Assembly (NCBI GenBank): GCA_910575695.1
Contig: CAJTGJ010000019.1
Span: 1 to 64,000 of the forward strand
Length of the DNA: 64,000 bases
Direction of reading: 5' to 3'
Origin: Oscillospiraceae bacterium
GTDB taxonomy: Bacteria; Bacillota; Clostridia; Oscillospirales; Oscillospiraceae
Positions 1-7,891 of this stretch are shown here, piece by piece (the first letter of the stretch is position 1; the number at the start of each line of letters is the position of its first letter). Below the pieces are notes generated by a model that searched no databases, was not told the origin of the DNA, and saw nothing but the letters and a program-made list of their open reading frames with translations. Made by a program: the position numbers and the translations under genes.

Positions 1-2597
1 GCGTGGTGGATCCCGCCGGTCATGAGATCGTCCCCGCTTACCTGTATCTGGACGTGCATGACGGCCATGGCGTGGGCGCGGCCAACAAGACTACTGGCAC
101 CACCCAGAACACCACCGAGCACCGCGTCTCCAAGAACGGCGGCAACTGGGAGTATACTGCGGGCGAGAAGGTGCTGCTCCAGGGCTACACCGACTACACC
201 CAGGGCCTTGACGCTGGCGGCTATACCACTGGCAACCCTGCTACCAACGGCACTGGACTGAACCATACCTTCAGCCAGTCCGAGAAGGAGCAGGCCGCTT
301 TTGAGACCAACCGGCTCGGCAGTGACGACACCAAGATCAACGTGCTGGGCAAGGCCGAGTACAAGACCGGCAAGCAGACTGTGACCTACTGGAACTCCGA
401 CAAGCACACCGTGGACGGCGCCGACTACAACGACCAGATGACCCTGTTCCTGGACGTGGCCGGCACCACCACCAACACCACCTTTGCCTGGTATTTCGAC
501 GCCAAGGGCAACCTGATCGGCATTGACAATGTGCCCAACACCGTGAGCTACGGCGTGATCACCAGCATCTACAGCGCCTTTAACCAGGGCGAAAGCGCCA
601 CCGACGGCACCGCCAAGGCCATCGCCAAGGTTCTGTACGCCGACGGCACTGAGGGTACCATCAGCATCGACCGGTTCCTGATGAGCCACAAATATGATAC
701 CGACGCTTCCCTCCACGGCGATGTGGACACCCAGATGGTCGATCAGGGCAAGGGCCACACTGTGGGCGCGAGCCATGCGCTTTCTGACAACAAGGCTACC
801 GTTGAGCTGGTGCCCGTGTACGACAACAGCGGCAACGTCATGGTTGCCACCCAGCGCGGCGATAACAACACCAAGATTGACAACGCCCTGTCCGCCGGCT
901 GGCTGCACGTGGCCCCCGTCATCGGGGTGAACGCCGTGGAGAACGGCAGCAATGCGAAGCCGTATTTCGGCATCCTGCGCGGCAATATGTTCAAGTTCGT
1001 GGCTTCCGCTGACGGCGATATGACTGCTGTTGAGGTGGCTGGCCATAAGGACGCTACTCCCGCCAACCACGCCACCACCGAGAACACCGGCATCTTCGAG
1101 TGGAACTACAATAATATTGCTACTACTGGCGGTAACGGCGGCCGCATCTACAAGAGCTACGCCTACATCACCCTGAATACCGCGGATGCCAGCCGTACCA
1201 GCAACATCTGGATGGATGCCGACACCCGCATCATGGTGCGCGACGCCAACGACCTGGACAAGGTGAACGCCTACACCCTGAGCACCCTGCCCGGCGATGT
1301 GACCTTCGCCGCCGATAGCGAAATCGACTGGGCCGATCCCGACGGCGACGGCCGCGCTGATTACGTCTACGTCACCGGCACCGTCCAGGGCACCGTGACC
1401 TACGGCCTGTTCTACTACAACGGCGGCGCGGCGCAGTGGAACGGCGTGGAGAAGACCGGCACCGCCTTCGGCTGGCTGAACGGCGAGCCCACCACCGTCA
1501 ACTTCGATAACGAGACTGAGTTCAACCTGATCCGGGACAGCCAGGCGTACGCGGGCCACCTGTTCGCCCTCCAGCTGACCAACGGCGTGGTGAGCGATGT
1601 GATGCATACCCAGGAAACCAACCATACTGGTTCGAATTTCACCCAGTATCTCCTGGCCGACCATAGCAACGCGACCCTGACTAACACGAGCGGCACCCTG
1701 TTGTCCTTCGATGCTACTCCCGGCACTGACGACGGCAAAGCCGACGGTATCCAGGGCACCGGCACGTGGGATAACACGGCCACCCAGCAGTTCCTGGTGG
1801 GTGCCAAGGGTGGCAACCCCTACGGCCTGTTCACCCAGGCGATCTACCTGAAGGATGTGGCCCCCGACGCCACCAAACAGTCCGTCTCCTATGATCCCAG
1901 CACCCGGACTATCATTGTCTGGACGGATGACGGCACCACTGACGGCATTATGCAGACTAACGAGATTGACGCCACCTACTACTTGGTGCCCGGCTCCAAG
2001 GTCATCGGCCTGGGCATGGGTGTGAACCAGGAGAGCGCCATCCTCGACTACCTGAACAAGAGCACCACCAACGACGTGACCATCGTCTTTGAGGAGAGCA
2101 CCACTGGCGTGAAGTCCATCGTCGAGATTTACGTGGCTACTGATCCGAATAACACGCCGAACAGCGGCGTTGCTTCCGGCGTAGGCGCTGACGTGGGCAG
2201 CGTGTCCGCTCCCACTGCCGCTCTGGTTGACTCCGCCCTGAACAACCTGGCTCCCAACGTGGGCGCCCCCGGTAAAGCGTATACCTCCGCCGTGCCGGGC
2301 GGCAAGGTTGGTAATTCCGACCCCGAGGATGTGCTGTACATCCCGTTTACCGCTGGTGCGACGAACAAGGCTACAATCAACATCTTCGATGCGAGCGGCA
2401 CGCTGGTGTATACGGAGGATGGGACTGTAACTGCTGGCGCAAAGACCCATGTCGTGTTCAATTTCGCGGTTGCGGCTAAGAACGCGGGCATTATGACCGC
2501 TCCGCTGTCTGCGGGCACGTACACCTTCTACATCAACGAGGGCACTGCGGTGGCTCCCACCACCCTGCTGACCAGCGGTATCTTCACTCTGGTGTGA
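1..2597 (+). CDS. S-layer-type giant surface protein, C-terminal 864 residues (5' end outside window)
   Basis: This is the C-terminal part of an exported surface protein paralogous to the genes ending at 3764 and 11539. The frame is open from base 3, and the first visible residues match about residue 410 of the 3764-7375 protein, so roughly 400 residues with the signal peptide and SLH domains should lie upstream. Visible features are a putative Ca-binding loop DPDGDGRAD, followed by a block shared by all three paralogues (GLFYYNGG), and a C-terminal Ig-like module ending AGTYTFYINEG...GIFTLV that resembles FlgD-type Ig folds. A structural S-layer or surface-array role is inferred from the paralogues, because the anchor itself is not in the window. 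It ends 30 bp before a strong bidirectional terminator shared with a convergent small gene. Confidence 0.8.
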   Translation, partial: VVDPAGHEIVPAYLYLDVHDGHGVGAANKTTGTTQNTTEHRVSKNGGNWEYTAGEKVLLQGYTDYTQGLDAGGYTTGNPATNGTGLNHTFSQSEKEQAAFETNRLGSDDTKINVLGKAEYKTGKQTVTYWNSDKHTVDGADYNDQMTLFLDVAGTTTNTTFAWYFDAKGNLIGIDNVPNTVSYGVITSIYSAFNQGESATDGTAKAIAKVLYADGTEGTISIDRFLMSHKYDTDASLHGDVDTQMVDQGKGHTVGASHALSDNKATVELVPVYDNSGNVMVATQRGDNNTKIDNALSAGWLHVAPVIGVNAVENGSNAKPYFGILRGNMFKFVASADGDMTAVEVAGHKDATPANHATTENTGIFEWNYNNIATTGGNGGRIYKSYAYITLNTADASRTSNIWMDADTRIMVRDANDLDKVNAYTLSTLPGDVTFAADSEIDWADPDGDGRADYVYVTGTVQGTVTYGLFYYNGGAAQWNGVEKTGTAFGWLNGEPTTVNFDNETEFNLIRDSQAYAGHLFALQLTNGVVSDVMHTQETNHTGSNFTQYLLADHSNATLTNTSGTLLSFDATPGTDDGKADGIQGTGTWDNTATQQFLVGAKGGNPYGLFTQAIYLKDVAPDATKQSVSYDPSTRTIIVWTDDGTTDGIMQTNEIDATYYLVPGSKVIGLGMGVNQESAILDYLNKSTTNDVTIVFEESTTGVKSIVEIYVATDPNNTPNSGVASGVGADVGSVSAPTAALVDSALNNLAPNVGAPGKAYTSAVPGGKVGNSDPEDVLYIPFTAGATNKATINIFDASGTLVYTEDGTVTAGAKTHVVFNFAVAAKNAGIMTAPLSAGTYTFYINEGTAVAPTTLLTSGIFTLV

Positions 2598-2626
2598 TTT
2601 CCGCGCAGCAGAACCCAAACCCACGC

Positions 2627-2664
2627 AAAAAAGGCCCCCCGGGAATTTCCCGGGGGGCCTTTCT
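2627..2664. terminator. Bidirectional rho-independent terminator 1
   Basis: An 11-bp GC stem (GGCCCCCCGGG at 2633-2643 with its complement at 2649-2659) is flanked by an A tract on the left and TTTCTC on the right. It sits between the convergent S-layer gene and the small minus-strand gene. Near-identical copies lie at 3697-3732 and 11577-11612, always between the same two gene types. Confidence 0.9.
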
Positions 2665-2670
2665 CGCGTT

Positions 2671-3060
2671 TCAGCCCAGGGCGATGTAGGTATAAGGGCC
2701 GGAACGAATGTTGAACCCGCTGCCGACTGCGGTTTTAAATCCATTCTCAACGATTTCCAAACCCTCGCCCGTCCGCCCTGCCAGCGCCAAGGCGGTGAAG
2801 CCGCCCCCGCCGCCGCAGTAGTGGGCCAGCACCGCGTAGGGCGCGAAGTCCAGGGTTACCAGGTTGTCGCTGTCAGTGGTGGCCATGTAGGTGCCGCAGG
2901 CGAACCGCTTTGCCTCGAACACCTGGATCCGCGCGTCCATGTCCCCCAGGGCCCCGCTCACCACCTCCTCAATTTTTTGCGTGTTCTCGTTCAGCGCGTC
3001 CGGCAGGAACGGGTCCGAGGTCTCGATCAGGTTCAGTTTGTAGGTTTCAGTTTGTTGCAT
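2671..3060 (-). CDS. Small tail-fibre-like protein, MQQTETYK family, copy 1
   Basis: The 129-residue protein has no signal peptide. Residues 1-37 (MQQTETYKLNLIETSDPF, then LPDALNENTQKIEEVV) are almost identical to copies 2 (3293-3685) and 3 (11619-11990), while the middle diverges. The end has a GPYTYIALG-type tail; C-termini of the form Y-x-(Y/F)-(I/F)-A-x-G are common in phage tail-fibre and tail-collar proteins, so a trimeric fibre-like or adhesin-like fold is a guess. The residues DALNENTQKIEEV look like the start of a coiled coil. The gene is convergent with the preceding S-layer gene. The start is fixed by ATG at 3060, four bases after an 11-bp hairpin containing the SD. The function is unknown to me. 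Confidence 0.75.
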   Translation of the reverse strand: MQQTETYKLNLIETSDPFLPDALNENTQKIEEVVSGALGDMDARIQVFEAKRFACGTYMATTDSDNLVTLDFAPYAVLAHYCGGGGGFTALALAGRTGEGLEIVENGFKTAVGSGFNIRSGPYTYIALG

Positions 3061-3064
3061 AATG

Positions 3065-3090
3065 TTATCCCTCCCGAAGGAGAGGGATAA
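3065..3090 (-). promoter_or_regulatory. RBS-sequestering hairpin in the leader of MQQTETYK copy 1
   Basis: Read on the minus strand, TTATCCCTC and GAGGGATAA pair as the outer nine base pairs. A U-G and a C-G pair extend this to 11 bp around a CUUC tetraloop. The 3' arm carries the GGAGGG ribosome binding site and ends four bases before the ATG, so the closed hairpin would block translation. The same architecture occurs at 3261-3287 and 11995-12020. Confidence 0.75.
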
Positions 3091-3131
3091 ACGCCCCGGT
3101 GATGCACGTCCGGGGGCAACGGAAACAAAAG

Positions 3132-3191
3132 TTTACACGGGTTTCCCCCGATGCAACCTAAATTTACACGAGGTTTCCCCCGGTGCAACCT
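3132..3191 (-). repeat. Two tandem 31-bp units, probably duplicated promoter elements
   Basis: Units at 3132-3159 and 3163-3191 share TTTACACG, then GGTTTCCCCCG, then TGCAACCT with few differences. On the minus strand each contains TTGCA(C/T), a 15-16 bp spacer, then TAAA(T/C)T, a plausible -35/-10 pair. They lie upstream of MQQTETYK copy 1, so they may be tandem promoters for it. Part of a third GTTGC-type unit follows near 3110-3130. Confidence 0.5.
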
Positions 3192-3219
3192 TGCCTTTTT
3201 TGTTAAGTTTTTGTAAATT
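3191..3219 (+). promoter_or_regulatory. Candidate promoter for MQQTETYK copy 2
   Basis: TTGCCT at 3191-3196 is followed, after 17 bp, by TAAATT at 3214-3219. It is a moderate match to sigma-A and lies 74 bp upstream of the copy 2 start. Confidence 0.4.
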
Positions 3220-3260
3220 CTCCCCGGTTTCGGACAAAAACCGTGCAACAAACCGGCGGT

Positions 3261-3287
3261 TTCATCCTCCTTACAGAGGAGGATGAA
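3261..3287 (+). promoter_or_regulatory. RBS-sequestering hairpin in the leader of MQQTETYK copy 2
   Basis: TTCATCCTCCT (3261-3271) pairs perfectly with AGGAGGATGAA (3277-3287) around the loop TACAG. The AGGAGG ribosome binding site is in the 3' arm and the ATG follows after five bases. The stem sequence differs from copies 1 and 3, but pairing is fully kept by compensatory changes. Confidence 0.8.
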
Positions 3288-3292
3288 AAATT

Positions 3293-3685
3293 ATGCAACA
3301 GACAGAAACCTACAAACTGAATCTCATCGAGAGCTCGGACCCGTTCCTGCCGGACGCGCTGAACGAGAACACGCGGAAAATTGAGGAGGTGGTGCAGGAA
3401 AAGCTGGGGGAGATGGACCAGCGGGTCACGGTGCTGGAGGGCCGCAGGCTGGCCATGGGCAATTACGTGGGGGAAGGAAAACACGTGGAAATCTCCCTTG
3501 GCTTCAACGCCAAGGTGCTGGTAGTATTTTCCACCGGTACCGCCACTGTGGGCATTTTGGGCATCCTGCTGGAGGGCATAAGCACCGTGGGCGGGCTCTA
3601 CCTGACCGAGGGTGGGTTCCGGGCGTCCAACGGAGGCTCTTACGCCAGAGCCAACACAGGGTACGCTTTTTTCGCGCTGGGCTGA
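3293..3685 (+). CDS. Small tail-fibre-like protein, MQQTETYK family, copy 2
   Basis: The 130-residue paralogue of copies 1 and 3 has the conserved N-terminus MQQTETYKLNLIESSDPF followed by a predicted coiled-coil stretch (NENTRKIEEVVQEKLGEMD). It has a glycine-rich variable C-terminal half and ends with GYAFFALG. No signal peptide or membrane segment is visible, so any surface location would need another export route. It is convergent with the S-layer gene ending at 3764 across terminator 2 and divergent from copy 1. The start is set by the SD inside the preceding hairpin. The function is not recognised. Confidence 0.75.
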   Translation: MQQTETYKLNLIESSDPFLPDALNENTRKIEEVVQEKLGEMDQRVTVLEGRRLAMGNYVGEGKHVEISLGFNAKVLVVFSTGTATVGILGILLEGISTVGGLYLTEGGFRASNGGSYARANTGYAFFALG

Positions 3686-3696
3686 GCGCGGGACGG

Positions 3697-3732
3697 AAAA
3701 AGGCCCCCCGGGAAAATCCCGGGGGGCTTTTT
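3697..3732. terminator. Bidirectional rho-independent terminator 2
   Basis: A stem of GCCCCCCGGGA with its complement closes on a three- to four-base A/T loop. It is flanked by AAAAA on one side and a run of seven T on the other. It serves both MQQTETYK copy 2 (+) and the S-layer gene (-), and is nearly identical to terminators 1 and 3. Confidence 0.9.
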
Positions 3733-3763
3733 TTGCTGGGTTTTCAGATCGTGCGGGGTCTGC

Positions 3764-6700
3764 TTACTGCGCGATCAGGGTGAAGGTGCCGTTGGACACC
3801 GTGCTGTTCCCCACAGTGATGCTGTAGCTGTAGGTGCCCGCGCTCAGTCTGGTGGGGCCATACCAAGCGCCGGGGGCACTCAGGAAGTCAAAGCGGAAAA
3901 TGTGGGGGCCAACTCCCAGAGCCACCGTAGAGGTCTCGCTGAACCGCATATTGCCGGAGGCGTCCCGGATGGTGAGCGTGGCGAAGCTCTGGCTGTCCGC
4001 AATGAACGGGAAGTACAGCAGATTACCCACGCCAGCCTGGTCGCCGGCGTTCACCTTCGCGTCGGCATAGTACACGCCGCCGTTCCCGGCCACGTTCTTC
4101 AGCCACGCGCCCACGCTGCCCGCGCCGTCGCCAGCCACTGCGCTGGGAACCTTAACGATGTCGGGACCGAAGGTAACCGTGTTGCCGGGGCCCACAGGCG
4201 TGGTGTTGTCCGGCGTGGACACGTAGATCTCCACGATGGAGTGGACGCTGTTGTTCTCAAACACGATGGTGACTTCGCACTCACGGCCCGCCAGGTTCAG
4301 GTAGCTCAGGTCGTGGCCCAGGATCTTGGAGGTGCCCACCAGGCTGTACTCATTACCGCCCAGGGTCACGATGCCCTTAGCCGTGTCGTAGGTGCCCGCT
4401 CCGCCGATGACGTCGTCGGCCACCACCTGGGTGTCCTTGGTGTAGTTGTTGCCGCCGTCAGTGCCGGTCTTGAACGCGTCGGCAGCTGCGTAGGTAGCCG
4501 TGGTGATGCCGTTCGCCAGCTCGATGCCGCTCAGCGGCTTGATAGTGTTCGGCATCAGGCCAGCAGTGGTCCCGCTGTTGAGCGCCAACGCGCTGTTGCT
4601 GGCAAACCGTTCCCCGAAAGTGCTAGCGCCAGCCGTCGTGCTAGCCTTACCAAACAGGTTGGTCACCTCGCCGTTGGTCACTTCCACGGCAAAGATATGG
4701 CCCTCGTAGTCCTCCGTGCTGTTCTTCACCAGGTTGAACAGCTTCTCATGGCTGAAGTTCAGGGTAGTGGCCTCGCCGTTCAGGTAACCGGCCAGGGAGC
4801 CCTTGCCGTTCACGCCGTCCCACTGCCCCACGCCGCCGTTGTAGTAGAACAGGCCGTGGACCACATTGCCCTTCACGGTAGCGGTGGCGTACAGCACGTC
4901 GGCGATGTCGTCGCCGTTGGCGTCGACCCAGTCAACCTCGGTGAGCTTGGCAATGGTCACGTCGCCGGGCAGGCTGTTCAGCCCGTTGTAGACGTTGATG
5001 CTGTTGCCTTCCTTGAGGATAATCTGGGTGTTGTTGTTCAGACGGATGACCGTGCTGTTAACGCTCACGAAACCGGCGTTCTTCTTCAGCTCGCTGGCGT
5101 TCGTGTCGTCGTTCGCGTTGTTGTGGCCCACGTACATACCATCGTTGTTGTTCGTCGCAGTAGCGTCGTCATTCTTACCGGCCACCTCGATGGCGGTCAT
5201 CTTGCCGTTGCCGGAAGTGACGAACTTGAACAGGTTCTGCTCGATAATGCCGTAGTAGGCGGAGTCCGCCTCAGCGGTGCCGGTCCCATCATCCAGACCG
5301 TTCATCACCTTTTCAGCGGCCTTGTTGATGGAGGCCACGGGGGACACATACAGCTGGCCGGTGGTGGCAACATCAGAGGGCTTGCTGTAGCCCGCAGCCG
5401 CATCGCCGCCAGTCATCACGTTGGCGCTGCCGACGCTGTAGTCATACACAGGCAGCAGCTCCAGGGAGTTGGCAGTGGCTTCAACCCGCATCGCGGTGCC
5501 AGCGGCGTTGTGACCGCCAGTCCAAACGCTAGTAGTATCAGTTTTATCCGTACTGGCGACCACAAAGCGGTCGATAATCACGTCGGCCTCGGTGCCGTCG
5601 GCGTACTTCACGTGGGCCTTGGCCACAGCCTTGCCGTCGGTCGCGCCGTCGGCGGTGCTGAAGGAGCTGTACAGGCTGGTGATGACGCCGTAGTTGGAGC
5701 GCACGGCCTCACCGATGCCGATAATGTTGCCGTACTGATCGAAGTACCAGGTGAAATCGCTGTTCACGGTGGTCCCGGCCACGTCCAGCACCAGGTTCAG
5801 CTGGTCAGGGTAGTCGGTTCCGCCCACGCTGTGCTTCTCCTGGTTCCAGTACACCACGGTCTGCTTGGCCACGGTGGACTTGGCAACGCCCAGGATCTCC
5901 ACGTAGTTGAGCTCGGTCGCCTGGTCGGCAGTATTGGTCTCCTTCAGGGGAGCGCTGTTTTTCAGCTCCACCTGCTCTGTCTCAAACGCAGCCAGGTTGG
6001 CCTTGGCGTCGTCCTCGGTGTGCAGGGTCAAAACAGTACCGCTGTCCTGGGTGCCGTCATGGTCAGTGTAGGCGTTCAGCAGGATCATGTCGCCCACGCT
6101 GTACTCCCAGTTGGAGGCGTCGTTGGCGCCCTTGGTGACCGTACGGGGGCTGCTGGGATTGCCCAGATCGGTGTCGTCATAGACATCCAGGTTCAGCTTG
6201 GCGGGGACGATCACGTGGCCGGCGGCATCCACCACGGACTTGGACACGCCGGTGACCTTGGCCAGGAAGGTGTCGACCATCACGACACGGTTGTCCACGC
6301 CGCCCTTGCCGTTGCGCAGGTTGCGGTAAACCTCGGTCAGACGGCCCTGGCCACCCACCTTGGTCGTGGTGTCGGTGGCCACCACCAGATAGCTCTTGGT
6401 GATGGGCAGGTTATCGTTTACGTACAGGTCAAAGTTAGCGCTGGAGGCGATGCCCAGGTCATGGGCCAGGTCGCACTCGCGGATACTAGTGGTGTAGGAC
6501 TTCTCGGGCTTGGGGGTGATGGTAGTGACCACGTTGGAGAGATCGCTCTTCAGGTCGGAACCCCGGAACCAGTAGTAGCCGGGACGGCCCCACTCGTCAA
6601 CGGTGGTATAAGCGGTGTAATCCAGCTGGAAATTCTCCTTGCCCAGGGACTTAAGCGCCAGGCCGGTGATATCGTTCTTGGACACGTAGCCGAAAGCCTC

Positions 6701-7375
6701 GTTCCAGATCACCTGCTCCCGCAGAGCGGCCTGGAACACGATCTCAGCCACCAGCTCACGGGTAGCGGGAGCGCTGAGGGTGCCGGCGTAGTTGGTGTCG
6801 TCGATGTTCTTCAGCATACCCAGATTAGTAGCGGTGGTAGCCACCCGGGTCTGCCAGCCGGTGCCCTCGTACTCGCCGCGCTGGCCGTAGCCGATGGCGC
6901 GCAGCACCATGGCCAGCATCTGGTAGCCGGTCACGTTGCCGGTGGGGTTAAACCGGTCGGCGCCGACGCCCTTGATGATCTCCTGGTTGGCGCAGTAGCC
7001 GATGTAACCGGCGGACCACTGCTGAGCGCCGTTGGGATTCACATCTTTGAACTTGGCGATGTTGTCAGCGGTGGAATACAGGTTGTTCTTGACGTTGTCC
7101 GCGTCCCCGGAGTGCAGGCGGTACACCAGAGCGGTGGCCTCCTGACGGGAGATGGGCTTCTCGGGCCGGAATTCGTACTCATTATCGCCAGTTTCATAGC
7201 CGGTGATAATCTTCAGCCCGTTCAGCACCGCGACGGCTTCCTTGAACTCTTCGGTGATCGAGTCCTTATCCGTCACGGCGGCGCTGGTGTCGATGGCGGC
7301 ATTCGCGGTCACCATCAGGCTGAATGTCATCATCACAGCCAGCGCCAGCGCGAGAAACTTCTTTAAATTTCTCAT
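3764..7375 (-). CDS. SLH-anchored S-layer-type surface protein (1203 aa)
   Basis: This is a secreted cell-wall-anchored protein. Residues 1-26 form a signal peptide (MRNLKKFLALALAVMM, ending ANA). SLH repeat 1 lies at about 38-90 (EFRPEKPISRQEATALVYRL) and repeat 2 at about 98-160 (FKDVNP...QMLAMVLRAIGYG). SLH domains bind pyruvylated wall polymers in other Bacillota. A long extracellular region follows, with a degenerate Ca loop (DANGDDIAD) and the GLFYYNGG block, and a C-terminal Ig-like module ends GTYSYSITVG...GTFTLIAQ. I place the start at 7375 rather than at the longer in-frame ATG (7456), because AGGAGG lies eight bases upstream and the neighbour at 7892 begins identically. It is divergent from that paralogue. 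Confidence 0.9.
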   Translation of the reverse strand: MRNLKKFLALALAVMMTFSLMVTANAAIDTSAAVTDKDSITEEFKEAVAVLNGLKIITGYETGDNEYEFRPEKPISRQEATALVYRLHSGDADNVKNNLYSTADNIAKFKDVNPNGAQQWSAGYIGYCANQEIIKGVGADRFNPTGNVTGYQMLAMVLRAIGYGQRGEYEGTGWQTRVATTATNLGMLKNIDDTNYAGTLSAPATRELVAEIVFQAALREQVIWNEAFGYVSKNDITGLALKSLGKENFQLDYTAYTTVDEWGRPGYYWFRGSDLKSDLSNVVTTITPKPEKSYTTSIRECDLAHDLGIASSANFDLYVNDNLPITKSYLVVATDTTTKVGGQGRLTEVYRNLRNGKGGVDNRVVMVDTFLAKVTGVSKSVVDAAGHVIVPAKLNLDVYDDTDLGNPSSPRTVTKGANDASNWEYSVGDMILLNAYTDHDGTQDSGTVLTLHTEDDAKANLAAFETEQVELKNSAPLKETNTADQATELNYVEILGVAKSTVAKQTVVYWNQEKHSVGGTDYPDQLNLVLDVAGTTVNSDFTWYFDQYGNIIGIGEAVRSNYGVITSLYSSFSTADGATDGKAVAKAHVKYADGTEADVIIDRFVVASTDKTDTTSVWTGGHNAAGTAMRVEATANSLELLPVYDYSVGSANVMTGGDAAAGYSKPSDVATTGQLYVSPVASINKAAEKVMNGLDDGTGTAEADSAYYGIIEQNLFKFVTSGNGKMTAIEVAGKNDDATATNNNDGMYVGHNNANDDTNASELKKNAGFVSVNSTVIRLNNNTQIILKEGNSINVYNGLNSLPGDVTIAKLTEVDWVDANGDDIADVLYATATVKGNVVHGLFYYNGGVGQWDGVNGKGSLAGYLNGEATTLNFSHEKLFNLVKNSTEDYEGHIFAVEVTNGEVTNLFGKASTTAGASTFGERFASNSALALNSGTTAGLMPNTIKPLSGIELANGITTATYAAADAFKTGTDGGNNYTKDTQVVADDVIGGAGTYDTAKGIVTLGGNEYSLVGTSKILGHDLSYLNLAGRECEVTIVFENNSVHSIVEIYVSTPDNTTPVGPGNTVTFGPDIVKVPSAVAGDGAGSVGAWLKNVAGNGGVYYADAKVNAGDQAGVGNLLYFPFIADSQSFATLTIRDASGNMRFSETSTVALGVGPHIFRFDFLSAPGAWYGPTRLSAGTYSYSITVGNSTVSNGTFTLIAQ

Positions 7376-7487
7376 TGGATTTGTTTCCTCCTTGTTTATT
7401 TTTGCCGCTGGGAGGAACTTTCCAGGGGGAAAAGAGGGGATAAGCCATCCTCTCACCTTGTCGTGTTCCCTCCATCAGGCTAAACGC

Positions 7488-7517
7488 ATTATAGCCCACC
7501 GGCGGGGCAAAAGTCAA
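7488..7517 (-). promoter_or_regulatory. Sigma-A promoter of the S-layer gene 3764-7375
   Basis: On the minus strand, TTGACT (7517-7512) is followed after 18 bp by TATAAT (7493-7488). This gives a leader of about 105 nt before the ATG at 7375. Confidence 0.75.
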
Positions 7518-7643
7518 TAGGCCAAGCCCATTTGTAACACAGGTGTAACAAAACGAAAAGTTGCATAAAAATATGCAAAACGTCCATTTTTGGCCTGAGC
7601 GCGTACAAAAATTGAAAACGGCGTTCTGGCGGTCCGGCGTATA

Positions 7644-7649
7644 TATAAT
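7644..7649 (+). promoter_or_regulatory. Candidate -10 box for the S-layer gene 7892-11539
   Basis: TATAAT lies within an AT-rich TATATATAATA stretch. No convincing -35 was found at the right distance. It is the best promoter candidate upstream of 7892, because the 7750-7880 segment is GC-rich and lacks one. If used, the twin hairpins at 7681-7742 would lie in the transcript. Confidence 0.35.
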
Positions 7650-7680
7650 AAGGTACGGGGGGGCGCGGCGCGAAAATTTC

Positions 7681-7742
7681 AAAAAAAAGAGGGGAGCAAA
7701 ACTCCTCTCTTTTTTCCATGAGGGGGCAAAAACTCCTCTCAT
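7681..7742 (+). promoter_or_regulatory. Twin hairpins, possible transcription attenuator
   Basis: Hairpin A (GAGGGGAG at 7689-7696 with CTCCTCTC at 7702-7709) is preceded by eight A and followed by six T, which is a terminator signature. Hairpin B (7718-7742) repeats nearly the same arms but has no T tract. The 5' arm of A can pair equally well with the 3' arm of B (7733-7740), giving an alternative fold that would dismantle the terminator. Confidence 0.5.
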
Positions 7743-7891
7743 TCGGGCCCGGGAAGTGGCGGATCTTCCCGCCGCGCGGGGCAAAGCGGGGCACTTTTCC
7801 GGGGGGAGGGGATGGCTTATCCCATCTCCGTCCGACCTCTTTGAAATGTTTCTGAAACCGGGCAAAAATAAATAAGGAGGAAACAAATCCA

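Larger units (their letters stand above)
7376..7891. other. Divergent S-layer gene leader region
   Basis: This 516-bp stretch has no gene. Its two ends are homologous in inverted orientation: both leaders carry the hairpin sequence GGATGGCTTATCC (7438-7450 on the minus strand; 7810-7822 on the plus strand), then GCAAAAATAAA(C/T)AAGGAGG and an identical spacer to the ATG. It holds the minus promoter at 7488-7517, a TATAAT-like box on the plus strand at 7644-7649, and twin hairpins at 7681-7742. Confidence 0.7.

Noticed and set aside
3061-3292. Possible CRISPR-like repeats near 3132-3191
   Set aside because: Only two degenerate units occur, with no spacers and no cas genes. They are better read as promoter duplications.
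3902-7366. 1154-codon open frame antisense to the S-layer gene
   Set aside because: It is rich in His/Gly/Val/Ala with no domain and no SD. It is a shadow produced by the GC-rich third-position bias of the real gene on the other strand. The same holds for the long antisense frames at 7901-11191 and 48233-51103.
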